From: DASPLH01 sp035627675
GTDB taxonomy: Bacteria; Acidobacteriota; Terriglobia; Terriglobales; Acidobacteriaceae
Reading direction: 5' to 3'
Length of the DNA: 9,854 nt
NCBI GenBank assembly: GCA_035627675.1
Contig: DASPLH010000196.1
Span: forward strand, 1-9,854
The position numbers and the translations under genes were made by a program. Each line of letters begins with the position of its first letter. The first letter of the stretch is position 1. Below the pieces are notes generated by a model. That model was not told where the DNA came from, made no database searches, and worked only from the letters and a program-made list of their open reading frames with translations. This document shows positions 1 through 6,767 of the stretch, piece by piece.

Positions 1-1733
1 ATTCCCTGCCCGATTCGGTTCGGACCCGAGCCAAGAATGATCACCTTCCTGCGAGTGGTCGGGTTCGACTCGTCCTCCTCTTCGTAGGTCGAGTACATGT
101 ACGGCGTGAAACTTTCGAACTCGGCCGCGCATGTATCCACGCGCTTGAAAACCGGCACCACGCCGTGCTGTTTGCGGAGTTCACGGACCTTAGCCACCGA
201 TGCGCCGCCGGTGCCGAGATGCCAGACGCCTCCCAACCGCGCGTCGCTGAAGCCGAGGCGCTTGGCGTCGCGCAGAATCTCGGGCGTGACGTTTTCGAAC
301 TTCGTGTCCTCAAGAGCCAATTGCGCGTCCGTGATCTCCTGCAACTGGTACAGGAACCATGGATCCATGCCCGTCAATCTTGCAACCTGCTGTACCGTGT
401 GCCCGTTGCGGAGGGCGTAGCGAAGGTACTGAAGGCGCTCGGGATGCGGAGTGACCAGCCGCTTGGTGACGATGCGCGGCTCGATCTCGTCTTCGAGGCG
501 CTTGCCGGTCTCGAGCGCGCGCACGCCCTTGAGCAGCGCTTCCTTGAACGTGCGCCCGATGGCCATGACCTCTCCGACCGACTTCATCTGCGGGCCGAGG
601 CTCTCGTCAGCCCCCGGGAACTTCTCGAACTGCCACTTGGGAATCTTCACGACCACGTAATCCAAGGTCGGCTCGAAGCACGCCGGGGTCTTGCGCGTGA
701 TGTCGTTGGTGATCTCGTCGAGTGTGTAGCCGACGGCGAGTTTGGCTGCGATCTTCGCGATAGGGAAACCGGTGGCTTTCGAAGCCAGCGCGGAGGAGCG
801 CGACACGCGCGGGTTCATCTCGATCACCGTCATGCGGCCCGTCGTGGGATGCACGGCGAACTGGATGTTGGATCCGCCGGTCTCGACGCCGATTTCGCGG
901 ATGACCTTGATGGCGGCATCGCGCATCCGCTGGTATTCGCGGTCCGTGAGCGTCTGCGCCGGGGCGACAGTGATCGAATCGCCCGTGTGCACGCCCATGG
1001 GATCGAAGTTCTCGATGGAGCAGATGACGATGACGTTGTCGTTGAAATCGCGCATCAACTCCAACTCGAACTCCTTCCACCCGAGCACGCTCTCCTCTAT
1101 GAGGACTTCGTGTACGGGCGAAAGGTCGAGTCCGCGGGCGAGCAGATCCAGCAGCTCTTCGCGGTTATAGGCGATGCCGCCGCCCGATCCGCCGAGCGTG
1201 AACGACGGGCGCAGCACGACCGGGAATCCGGTCTTGGCGCTGAAGTCCATGCCGTCCTTCAGGTTGTTGACCAGCGCGGAGCGCGGCACGTCGAGGCCGA
1301 TGCGCGTCATCGCATCCTTGAACATCAGGCGGTCTTCGGCCTTCTTGATCGCCTCCAGCTGCGCCCCGATCAGCTTGACGCCATACTTCTCGAGCACGCC
1401 TTCGTCGGCGAGTTCGACCGCGAGGTTCAGGGCTGTCTGGCCGCCGACCGTGGGCAGCACGGCCATTCCCTTGCCCACGCCGCGCGCGACCTCCTGGCGG
1501 ATGATCTCTTCGAGATACTTGAGCGTGAGCGGCTCGACGTAGGTGCGGTCGGCCATCTCGGGATCGGTCATGATCGTCGCGGGATTCGAGTTGACCAGCA
1601 CGACTTCGAAGCCTTCGGCCTTGAGCGCCTTGCAGGCTTGCGTGCCGGAGTAGTCGAACTCCGCGGATTGGCCAATGACGATCGGCCCTGAGCCGATGAT
1701 GAGAATCTTGGAGATGTCAGTGCGACGTGGCAT
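1..1733 (-). CDS. carB: Carbamoyl-phosphate synthase large subunit, N-terminal half (partial, runs off left edge)
   Basis: CarB makes carbamoyl phosphate from bicarbonate, two ATP and ammonia delivered from CarA, feeding pyrimidine and arginine synthesis in the cytoplasm. The 577 visible codons start at MPRRTDISKILIIGSGPIVI, with the conserved GQSAEFDYSGTQACKAL segment at about 21-37. The first ATP-grasp (carboxyphosphate) domain includes LRPSFTLGGSGGG at about 174-186, MGVHTGDSITVAP at 246-258 and EMNPRVSRSSALASKATG at 305-322. The allosteric/oligomerisation region follows. The gene leaves the window inside the start of the second half (ILGSGPNRIGQG at 566-577), so about half of a roughly 1075-aa protein is missing because of the window edge; it is not broken. 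It lies 38 nt downstream of the exported 220-aa gene, with only a weak AGGA about 15 nt before the ATG, and so probably depends on the carA transcript. Identification is very secure. Confidence 0.98.
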   Translation of the reverse strand, partial: MPRRTDISKILIIGSGPIVIGQSAEFDYSGTQACKALKAEGFEVVLVNSNPATIMTDPEMADRTYVEPLTLKYLEEIIRQEVARGVGKGMAVLPTVGGQTALNLAVELADEGVLEKYGVKLIGAQLEAIKKAEDRLMFKDAMTRIGLDVPRSALVNNLKDGMDFSAKTGFPVVLRPSFTLGGSGGGIAYNREELLDLLARGLDLSPVHEVLIEESVLGWKEFELELMRDFNDNVIVICSIENFDPMGVHTGDSITVAPAQTLTDREYQRMRDAAIKVIREIGVETGGSNIQFAVHPTTGRMTVIEMNPRVSRSSALASKATGFPIAKIAAKLAVGYTLDEITNDITRKTPACFEPTLDYVVVKIPKWQFEKFPGADESLGPQMKSVGEVMAIGRTFKEALLKGVRALETGKRLEDEIEPRIVTKRLVTPHPERLQYLRYALRNGHTVQQVARLTGMDPWFLYQLQEITDAQLALEDTKFENVTPEILRDAKRLGFSDARLGGVWHLGTGGASVAKVRELRKQHGVVPVFKRVDTCAAEFESFTPYMYSTYEEEDESNPTTRRKVIILGSGPNRIGQG

Positions 1734-1771
1734 GGAAGACGGTTTCGTTCCTGGTTCTGAGTGTCGGGGCC

Positions 1772-2434
1772 TTACTTCTTCGCAGTCGCGCTGTTAAAGG
1801 GCAATTCGCGAACAGACTTGTAAATCGTTGGTTTCGGGAACTTCTTTGTTGCCGCCGGAGGGGCGATCTTGTCGCGGTCCGGCATGCTGTAGTACGTCTC
1901 GTTGGACTTCACGGCCTTGCCGCTCGCGTCGTACGACGCCTCGACGATCCGGCTGCACTTGCATCCTGGAATGTCAATATAATGATTCTGCGCGCGCTCC
2001 AGCGAGCCGTCGGTCCGGAAGCACATGCGCGAAAACTGCATCTGGTCGCCGGCCGCGTTGCTGTCGCTGTAGATAACGGCGCGCACCTTGCCCGCCTTGT
2101 CCTTCCACACCTGGCCGACTGCCGAGTAGTTGTCCGGCGCGTTCGCACCCTTGGGCACCGACTGCCAAGCGCTGCCCACGCGCGCGTAGTCCAGTGAAGC
2201 TTTGCTCGAAGGATCTTCCACGCCGCAGGACGAAACGAACTGCGTGGTCACGCTCTTCCCCGAGCCGTGCCCCATTCCGTGCGGCGACCCGCCGGTTCCG
2301 TGCTGCGGCGGCGCGCCCGCGCCACCGCCGTGAGGAGAACTCCCGGTCGGGGGATGCGACGGCACCTGCGCGAACGAAATCGAGCCACCAAGCGCGACCG
2401 TGGCGAACACCAGGGCCAGGTTCGAAAGCTTCAT
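1772..2434 (-). CDS. Exported protein of unknown function inside the carA-carB operon
   Basis: I do not recognise this 220-aa protein. Residues 1-22 form a classical Sec signal peptide (MKLSN, a hydrophobic stretch, then SFA before Q), so the mature protein should lie outside the cytoplasm. Residues 24-60 are rich in Gly, His and Pro and look disordered. A folded part from about 62 to 220 has four cysteines (C70, C138, and the C158-x-C160 pair in GCKCSR), compatible with disulfides or metal binding. A segment around 103-165 (YSAVGQVWKDKAGKVRAVIYSD, then FRTDGSLERAQ) suggests a small beta-rich domain. The ATG overlaps the carA TGA by four bases (ATGA), and GGGG lies about 8 nt before it, so translation is probably coupled to carA. 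carB follows after 38 nt. Codon use and GC resemble the neighbours. The gene looks real; its function is unknown. Confidence 0.85.
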   Translation of the reverse strand: MKLSNLALVFATVALGGSISFAQVPSHPPTGSSPHGGGAGAPPQHGTGGSPHGMGHGSGKSVTTQFVSSCGVEDPSSKASLDYARVGSAWQSVPKGANAPDNYSAVGQVWKDKAGKVRAVIYSDSNAAGDQMQFSRMCFRTDGSLERAQNHYIDIPGCKCSRIVEASYDASGKAVKSNETYYSMPDRDKIAPPAATKKFPKPTIYKSVRELPFNSATAKK

Positions 2435-3558
2435 CTCTTGTTCCCCTTCCAGTCGTCCATCATCCTTACGAAGTCACCGAACAGGTAGTGGGAATCGTGC
2501 GGGCCGGGCGCGGCCTCGGGGTGGTACTGCACGCTGAACAGCGGATACGAGCGGTGCCGCATGCCTTCCAGCGTGTTGTCGTTGAGATCGACATGCGTCA
2601 ATTCGACTTCGCTCTGCTTCAGCGAGTCGGGATCGACGGCGAAGTTGTGGTTGTGCGCCGTGATCTCGATCTTGCCGTCGGTCAGGTGCTTCACCGGATG
2701 GTTGCCGCCGTGGTGCCCGAACTTCAACTTGTAGGTCTTGCCGCCGAGCGCCAGTCCGATGAGCTGGTGGCCAAGACAGATGCCGAACACCGGTACGCGC
2801 CCGGCGAGCCGGCGAATGTTCTGTTGCGCGTAAGTCACGGGTTCGGGATCCCCGGGGCCGTTGGAGAGGAACACTCCGTCCGGCTTCATGGCGAGCACAT
2901 CTTCCGCGCTGGTGTTGGCCGGAACGACCGTGACGTCGCAGCAGGAGCCGGTGAGCATGCGGAGGATGTTCTGCTTGATCCCGAAATCGTAGGCAACGAC
3001 CTTGTGCTTCGCCTCGGGAGCGACGATTTCCCTGCCCGGATCTATGACCGACTTGTTCCAGGTATAGACGGACTTCGTGCTGACCACCGAGGCCAGATCG
3101 GTGCCGTCCATCTTGCGAATGGAGCGGGCTTTTGCCACTAGCTTGTCGATGTCGGTCTCGGAGGTCGAAATCACTCCGCGCATCACGCCGTTGTCGCGCA
3201 GATGGCGAACCAGCGCGCGGGTGTCGATGTCGGCGATGACCGGGATGTTGTAGCGCTCGAGGTACTCGTCCGCGACCTGGTGCGAGCGCCAGTTGGACGC
3301 GACGCGCGAGAACTCGCGCACCACGAGACCTTCGATGTACGGCTTCTGTGCTTCCTGGTCCTCGGGATTCGTCCCGTAGTTGCCGATTTCAGGATTTGTG
3401 AGAACGACGATCTGCCCGGTGTAAGAGGGATCGGTAAAGATCTCCTGGTAACCGGTGATGGAGGTATTGAAAACTACTTCGCCTGTGCTTTCACCTTTGG
3501 CGCCGTAGCCTTTGCCTCGGAAGATGCGCCCATCTTCCAGAGCAAGGATTGCTAGCAT
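2431..3558 (-). CDS. carA: Carbamoyl-phosphate synthase small subunit (glutaminase)
   Basis: CarA hydrolyses glutamine and channels the ammonia to CarB. The 375-aa length is normal. The N-terminal CPSase small-chain domain opens with LALEDGRIFRGKGYGAKGE and contains NTSITGYQEIFTDPSYTGQI at about 31-50. The class I glutamine amidotransferase domain occupies roughly 185-372: the nucleophile Cys261 lies in FGICLGHQLIGLALGG, with His346 and Glu348 in SVQYHPEAAPGP completing the triad. The oxyanion-strand motif SNGPGDPEPV is at about 232-241. The ATG at 3558 has GGAG 7-8 nt upstream. The stop overlaps the next start by four bases. It is the first gene of the operon carA, exported protein, carB, and has its own promoter close upstream. 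Confidence 0.98.
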   Translation of the reverse strand: MLAILALEDGRIFRGKGYGAKGESTGEVVFNTSITGYQEIFTDPSYTGQIVVLTNPEIGNYGTNPEDQEAQKPYIEGLVVREFSRVASNWRSHQVADEYLERYNIPVIADIDTRALVRHLRDNGVMRGVISTSETDIDKLVAKARSIRKMDGTDLASVVSTKSVYTWNKSVIDPGREIVAPEAKHKVVAYDFGIKQNILRMLTGSCCDVTVVPANTSAEDVLAMKPDGVFLSNGPGDPEPVTYAQQNIRRLAGRVPVFGICLGHQLIGLALGGKTYKLKFGHHGGNHPVKHLTDGKIEITAHNHNFAVDPDSLKQSEVELTHVDLNDNTLEGMRHRSYPLFSVQYHPEAAPGPHDSHYLFGDFVRMMDDWKGNKR

Positions 3559-3587
3559 CGCAACTCCGGGGGGTGGATTTCAAAGAT

Positions 3588-3616
3588 ATTATCAGTTCGC
3601 ACGCCTGCCCTGGAAA
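3588..3616 (-). promoter_or_regulatory. Putative sigma70-type promoter of the carA operon
   Basis: Read on the minus strand, TTTCCA (4 of 6 to the -35 consensus, at 3611-3616) is followed by exactly 17 nt and then GATAAT (5 of 6 to the -10 consensus, at 3588-3593). Transcription would begin near 3580, giving a leader of only about 20 nt that contains the GGAG ribosome site. That leaves no room for a leader-peptide attenuator, so pyrimidine or arginine control, if any, would have to act at initiation. Predicted by eye only. Confidence 0.5.
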
Positions 3617-3664
3617 TCGGCCTGAAAACCTTCTCGTGCATGAATATGCATCGAGAGCAGAGGC

Positions 3665-3689
3665 CCGGCACTGATCTTTGCAGTGCCAG
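3665..3689 (-). terminator. Hairpin directly after the NTF2-like gene (no U-tract)
   Basis: GGCACTG (3667-3673) and CAGTGCC (3681-3687) form a perfect 7-bp inverted repeat with a 7-nt loop. In the minus-strand RNA it can extend by a G-U and a C-G pair to 9 bp. It begins immediately after the TAG stop of the NTF2-like gene. No T-run follows, so it is either a weak terminator or a 3'-end stabilising hairpin. Confidence 0.35.
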
Positions 3690-4208
3690 CTACTGCGTTT
3701 TCTGGACAGCGGCTGGCGCGGTCGCCGCTCCGCCGTCCCAGATCACCTTCCACGAGCCGTCCTTTTGTTTGCGCCAGACCGTCAGGTACTGGCCGGTCCG
3801 GCGTTGCAGCGAGCCATCCTTGGCGGGGGCCTCGAGCTGCCAATGTCCCCAGGTAAATCCAAAGTCGCCGCTTTCGAATACCTCGCCGTCGTCCGGGTTC
3901 CAGGTGAGCTTGAACCTGGGATCGGACCACTGCGGCGTGAGTTCCTTGCGGACGGCTTCTTTGCCGACGGCAGCTCTTCCGCCGCGGTCTAGGACAACGT
4001 CGTCGGCCATGTACTCCATCCAGCCTTCCAGCCGGCGCGCCTGGGTAGCCTTGGCGAAGTCCGCGTCGGCCTGCATGACCTCGCTTTTGGCGTTGACGGC
4101 CATAGGCATCGTCGTTTGGAGGCGGGCAGGCTGGGAAGGCGTGGCGGTCTGCCCGGCGGCAGCAATGGTCAGGCAAGCGGCACAGGCGAGCAGGGCGAAG
4201 GTCTTCAT
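3690..4208 (-). CDS. Exported NTF2-like (DUF4440/SnoaL-type) protein
   Basis: A 172-aa protein with a signal peptide at 1-19 (MKTFALLACAACLTIAAAG). A cystatin/NTF2-like cone-shaped domain spans about 42-160: the opening helix is ADADFAKATQARRLEGWMEYMADD, then VVLDRGGRAAVGKEAVR, and the strands TGQYLTVWRKQKDGSWKVIWD at about 138-158 are typical of DUF4440 proteins. This superfamily includes small enzymes and ligand binders, so no specific activity can be assigned. The ATG at 4208 is preferred because GAGG lies 7 nt before it and the signal peptide starts there; an upstream in-frame start at 4235 would add nine polar residues before the signal. It lies 90 nt downstream of lepB on the same strand, separated by a hairpin. 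The short Thr/Pro-rich stretch after cleavage looks like a linker. Confidence 0.85.
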   Translation of the reverse strand: MKTFALLACAACLTIAAAGQTATPSQPARLQTTMPMAVNAKSEVMQADADFAKATQARRLEGWMEYMADDVVLDRGGRAAVGKEAVRKELTPQWSDPRFKLTWNPDDGEVFESGDFGFTWGHWQLEAPAKDGSLQRRTGQYLTVWRKQKDGSWKVIWDGGAATAPAAVQKTQ

Positions 4209-4252
4209 GTCCTCACCTCGGGTGCCCGACACCATACCAGATTCGGAGCTGC

Positions 4253-4285
4253 CGGGCCGGACCGCGTTGCGGGACGAGCGGCCCG
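4253..4285 (-). terminator. Nested GC-rich hairpin after lepB (no U-tract)
   Basis: CGGGCCG (4253-4259) pairs with CGGCCCG (4279-4285) over 7 bp. Inside that loop CCGC (4262-4265) pairs with GCGG (4269-4272) over a 3-nt loop. The structure starts 13 nt after the lepB stop, where a terminator would be expected, but no T-rich tract follows on the minus strand. It may partly terminate lepB transcripts or separate lepB from the NTF2-like gene. Confidence 0.4.
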
Positions 4286-4298
4286 TGCGGGATCGGCG

Positions 4299-4871
4299 CT
4301 ACTGGAGCTTGCCCATGCGCTCGGCGGGCCAGTAGGCAAACACGGCCTTGCCGTAGATGAAATCGCGTGGGACCGGCCCGAAGTCCCGGCTGTCGCTGGA
4401 GAGGTTGCGGTGATCGCCGAGGAGGAAGTAGGACTCCGGCGGGACGACGGTTTCGGGGTAAGAGCGCTCGTCGGTGGACGTCTCTGCTACGTACGGCTCA
4501 TACAGCAGCCGTCCGTTGACGTAAACGCGGCCGAAACTGATCTGGATCGAGTCGCCCGGCACGGCGATCACGCGCTTGATGTAGCTCTTGTTCTGATCGT
4601 TGGGATAGCGGAAGACGACAACGTCGCCGCGATCAATCGATTCCCAGCGATAGACGAACTTGTTGATGAAGATCCGCTCCTGGTCGTTGAGCGACGGCGT
4701 CATGCTCGTCCCCTCGACCTTTACCGGTTGGTAAACGAAAACGATGATGAAGGCCGAAACCGCGAGCGAGATGGCTAGATCACGCAACCAGAGGAGCAGT
4801 CCACGGTTCGCGTGGGATGCCTCGCCGCTCGAGGCGGAGGCTGGGACCGGACTAGGAATCGGAGCGTCCAT
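4299..4871 (-). CDS. lepB: Signal peptidase I
   Basis: Type I signal peptidase: a membrane-anchored serine protease of the S26 family that cleaves signal peptides from exported proteins on the outer face of the inner membrane. It is 190 aa from the ATG at 4871. A Pro/Ser/Ala-rich cytoplasmic N-terminus is followed by one membrane segment at about 25-48 (LLLWLRDLAISLAVSAFIIV). Box B has the catalytic Ser56 in VEGTSMTPSL; box C is RGDVVVFRYP; box D has the general base Lys99 in YIKRVIAVPGD; box E is GDHRNLSSDSRDFG at about 152-165. The short length and single membrane span resemble Gram-positive-type enzymes more than the 324-aa E. coli one. A TTG two codons upstream (4877) is an alternative start; neither has a clear Shine-Dalgarno. 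The exported proteins at 1772-2434 and 3690-4208 are plausible substrates. Confidence 0.96.
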   Translation of the reverse strand: MDAPIPSPVPASASSGEASHANRGLLLWLRDLAISLAVSAFIIVFVYQPVKVEGTSMTPSLNDQERIFINKFVYRWESIDRGDVVVFRYPNDQNKSYIKRVIAVPGDSIQISFGRVYVNGRLLYEPYVAETSTDERSYPETVVPPESYFLLGDHRNLSSDSRDFGPVPRDFIYGKAVFAYWPAERMGKLQ

Positions 4872-4956
4872 CTGCAATGATTCTAGACGTAAGAACCACC
4901 TGAAGAGGTTGAAAGTTTTCTCCCGGCGCTTCGGGCGGAGCGACGATCCGGTCGAG

Positions 4957-4986
4957 TTGACGGTCGGATTTGCGCGGGAGTATAAA
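4957..4986 (+). promoter_or_regulatory. Putative sigma70-type promoter of the TPR-glmR-glmU operon, with an overlapping opposite -10
   Basis: TTGACG (4957-4962, 5 of 6) is followed by 18 nt and TATAAA (4981-4986, 5 of 6), the best promoter match in the window. Transcription would start near 4993, giving a leader of about 95 nt before the ATG at 5088. On the minus strand the same AT-rich core reads TATACT (4979-4984, 5 of 6), which could serve lepB with a leader of about 100 nt, but I see no good -35 for it. A second minus-strand candidate, TAGAAT, lies only a few bases upstream of the lepB start. The rest of 4872-5087 holds no gene. Confidence 0.55.
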
Positions 4987-4996
4987 GCTTCTCTCC

Positions 4997-5021
4997 CACT
5001 GAGGTGTTACTCTCCTGAGTG
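4997..5021 (+). repeat. Imperfect inverted repeat in the leader of the TPR gene
   Basis: CACTGAGG (4997-5004) and CCTGAGTG (5014-5021) are inverted copies that pair at seven of eight positions (one G-G mismatch) around a 9-nt spacer. It lies at the expected transcription start of the plus-strand promoter, so it could be an operator or a 5'-end hairpin. Seen by eye; chance occurrence is possible. Confidence 0.25.
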
Positions 5022-5042
5022 TAGGATGTTGTTGTGTAAGCT

Positions 5043-5077
5043 TCCTCCGGGCGCGAAGCGTCCAGCGCTCCTCCGGG
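5043..5077 (+). repeat. Pair of 9-bp direct repeats before the TPR gene start
   Basis: TCCTCCGGG occurs at 5043-5051 and again at 5069-5077, 26 bp apart, the second ending 10 nt before the ATG. There is no Shine-Dalgarno in this leader; instead the repeats carry CCTCC, which resembles the 16S rRNA 3' end. The TPR gene therefore has an atypical initiation region. A role is unknown. Confidence 0.35.
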
Positions 5078-5087
5078 AAAATAGTCG

Positions 5088-5690
5088 ATGGCCACGAAGA
5101 AAGCGACCGATAAAGCCAAGGATCAGTCCGGTAAGTCACTGAATAGTAAGGCAGCTACACCCGCCAAGAGCGATTCGGCGGGGCATGGCAAGCCCGAACA
5201 GCCTGACTTCTCGCAGGGTCTCCAGGCCTATGAACAGGCCCTGAAGGCCATGCAGGCGCAGAAGTTCGACAAGGCTAAGCCTCTCTTCGAAAAGGTGATT
5301 TCCACAGGCCCAAAAGAACTGGCCGATCGCGCCCACATGCACCTGAACATCTGTAATCAGCAACTTACGCGCGCGCAGGCGAAGTTCAGCAGCGTGGAAG
5401 AGCACTACGACTATGCCGTCTCGCTGATGAACATGGGCGATTTCGTGACCGCCCGCGAGCACCTGGAAAAGATTTCCGGACAGAACCCGAAGCTTGACTT
5501 CGTCTGGTACGGCCTCGCGGTGCTGGAGTGCCTCACGGGGCACACGCACGAGTCGCTGGAGCACCTTGCCGGAGCAATCAAACTGAATCCGAGCCTCCGG
5601 TTCCAGGCGCGCAACGATTCGGATTTCCGCAACATGGCAGACGATCCGCGCTTCACCGAACTTCTCTATCCCGAGGGCGCTACCGCATAA
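5088..5690 (+). CDS. TPR-like repeat protein, first gene of the glmR-glmU operon
   Basis: A 200-aa protein with no signal peptide or membrane segment. Residues 1-40 are Lys/Ala/Ser-rich and probably disordered (MATKKATDKAKDQSGKS). From about 42 there are tetratricopeptide-like helix pairs: QAYEQALKAMQAQKFDKAKP, DYAVSLMNMGDFVTAREHLE, and YGLAVLECLTGHTHESLEHL followed by AIKLNPSLRFQARNDSDF. The C-terminal NDSDFRNMADDPRFTELL resembles the end-of-group cap seen on many bacterial TPR proteins. TPR folds are protein-protein scaffolds; no partner can be read from sequence. It stops 12 nt before glmR, so the two are almost certainly co-transcribed and perhaps translationally coupled. I infer, without direct support, a link to envelope precursor supply from the neighbours. 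The ATG at 5088 lacks a clear Shine-Dalgarno. Confidence 0.88.
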   Translation: MATKKATDKAKDQSGKSLNSKAATPAKSDSAGHGKPEQPDFSQGLQAYEQALKAMQAQKFDKAKPLFEKVISTGPKELADRAHMHLNICNQQLTRAQAKFSSVEEHYDYAVSLMNMGDFVTAREHLEKISGQNPKLDFVWYGLAVLECLTGHTHESLEHLAGAIKLNPSLRFQARNDSDFRNMADDPRFTELLYPEGATA

Positions 5691-5702
5691 AGTGGTTGCG
5701 GC

Positions 5703-6767
5703 ATGAATCCTGCCAACGCCAATACGGGGCTCCCTGCCAGCCTGAAGGTTGTTGCGATTGGCGGCGGCACGGGTCTCTCTACTCTGCTCCGGGGACTCAA
5801 GCGGCACGTACCCGGCCCCGACGGCATCGCCGACGCCTCCGGCCCCCTGGTCTCGCACCTCACCGGAGTGGTGACCGTCACCGACGATGGGGGGTCCAGC
5901 GGACGGCTGAGAAAAGAATTCGGGATCATCCCGCCCGGCGATATCCGCAACTGCCTCACGGCACTCTCCGAGGACGAAGCGCTTCTCTCGCGCTTGTTCC
6001 GCTACCGCTTTACCGTGGGCGAGGGCCTCGAAGGGCACAGCTTCGGGAACCTGTTTCTCACCGCGCTGGCGGACGTCACGGGAGACTTCACGGAAGCTGT
6101 GAAGCTGTCCTCGGCCATTCTGAAAACTCGCGGCGACATCTTCCCTTCGACCACTGCGTACGTTCAGCTCGACGGCCATATGGACGACGGCAGCCGCGTG
6201 CGTGGCGAAACCAACATCAGCGCCAGCAATCGCCGCATTCTGAAACTGCGCCTGGTGCCGGCGAATGCCAAGCCAATCCCGCAGACGCTGCACGCGATTG
6301 CCGAAGCCGACCTGATCACGATCGGGCCGGGGTCGCTCTTCACCAGCCTGGTGCCGAATATCATCGTGCGCGGCATCCCGCAGGCGATTGCCGAGTCCCG
6401 CGCGGTGAAGGTTTTCGTCTGCAACCTGATGACGCAGGCCAACGAGAGCCTGGGACTCACCGCGGCGGACCACATCCGCGCGCTCTTCGACCATGCGGGA
6501 CGAAAGTTCTTCGACTACGCGATGCTGAGCACAGCCGAGATTCCCGCCGATATCCGCGAGAAGTACGCGGCGGAACGCGCCGAGCCGATCATCAACGATC
6601 TCGACCGCGTGCGCGCATTGGGAGTGGAACCCGTGCTGGGCGAATACCTGGACGGCAGTGGAATGGCGCGCCACGACTCCCGGCGGATTGCGATGGATTT
6701 GTTGCTGCTCGCCACGCGAGTGCGCCAGCAGGCGCAAGGTACAATGTTGGCCGATGTCATCCAGTGA
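5703..6767 (+). CDS. glmR: GlmR/YvcK-family UDP-GlcNAc-binding regulator (CofD-like fold)
   Basis: A 354-aa protein of the YvcK (GlmR, 'gluconeogenesis factor') family, related in fold to the 2-phospho-L-lactate transferase CofD. Family signatures: VVAIGGGTGLSTLLRGLK at about 16-33, VTVTDDGGSSGRLR at 57-70, PPGDIRNCLTALS at 77-89, GHSFGNLFLTAL at 111-122, and TIGPGSLFTSLVPNIIVRGI in the second half. In Bacillus subtilis the family member binds UDP-GlcNAc and, when this is scarce, stimulates GlmS to direct carbon into peptidoglycan precursors; it is needed for growth on gluconeogenic carbon sources. The usual Firmicutes neighbours rapZ and whiA are not seen here. Instead it sits 12 nt after the TPR gene and overlaps glmU by 14 nt. 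No strong Shine-Dalgarno precedes the ATG, which fits translational coupling. The symbol follows the family; regulation in this organism is inferred. Confidence 0.93.
   Translation: MNPANANTGLPASLKVVAIGGGTGLSTLLRGLKRHVPGPDGIADASGPLVSHLTGVVTVTDDGGSSGRLRKEFGIIPPGDIRNCLTALSEDEALLSRLFRYRFTVGEGLEGHSFGNLFLTALADVTGDFTEAVKLSSAILKTRGDIFPSTTAYVQLDGHMDDGSRVRGETNISASNRRILKLRLVPANAKPIPQTLHAIAEADLITIGPGSLFTSLVPNIIVRGIPQAIAESRAVKVFVCNLMTQANESLGLTAADHIRALFDHAGRKFFDYAMLSTAEIPADIREKYAAERAEPIINDLDRVRALGVEPVLGEYLDGSGMARHDSRRIAMDLLLLATRVRQQAQGTMLADVIQ

Noticed and set aside
165..1691. Long open frame of about 508 codons on the plus strand opposite carB
   Set aside because: It is antisense to an unmistakable carB; the translation is rich in Arg, Asp, His and Leu with no domain pattern, as expected from the complement of a GC-rich gene.
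2194..3141. Open frame of 315 codons on the plus strand opposite carA
   Set aside because: Overlaps conserved carA sequence and the operon junction; composition typical of an antisense shadow.
4209..4235. Longer start for the NTF2-like protein
   Set aside because: The extension adds polar and acidic residues in front of a clean signal peptide, while the ATG at 4208 has a well-spaced Shine-Dalgarno.
6658..6753. Upstream extension of GlmU by 32 residues
   Set aside because: These codons lie over the glmR C-terminus and give Trp/Cys-rich sequence unlike any GlmU; the ATG at 6754 begins directly before the expected first strand.
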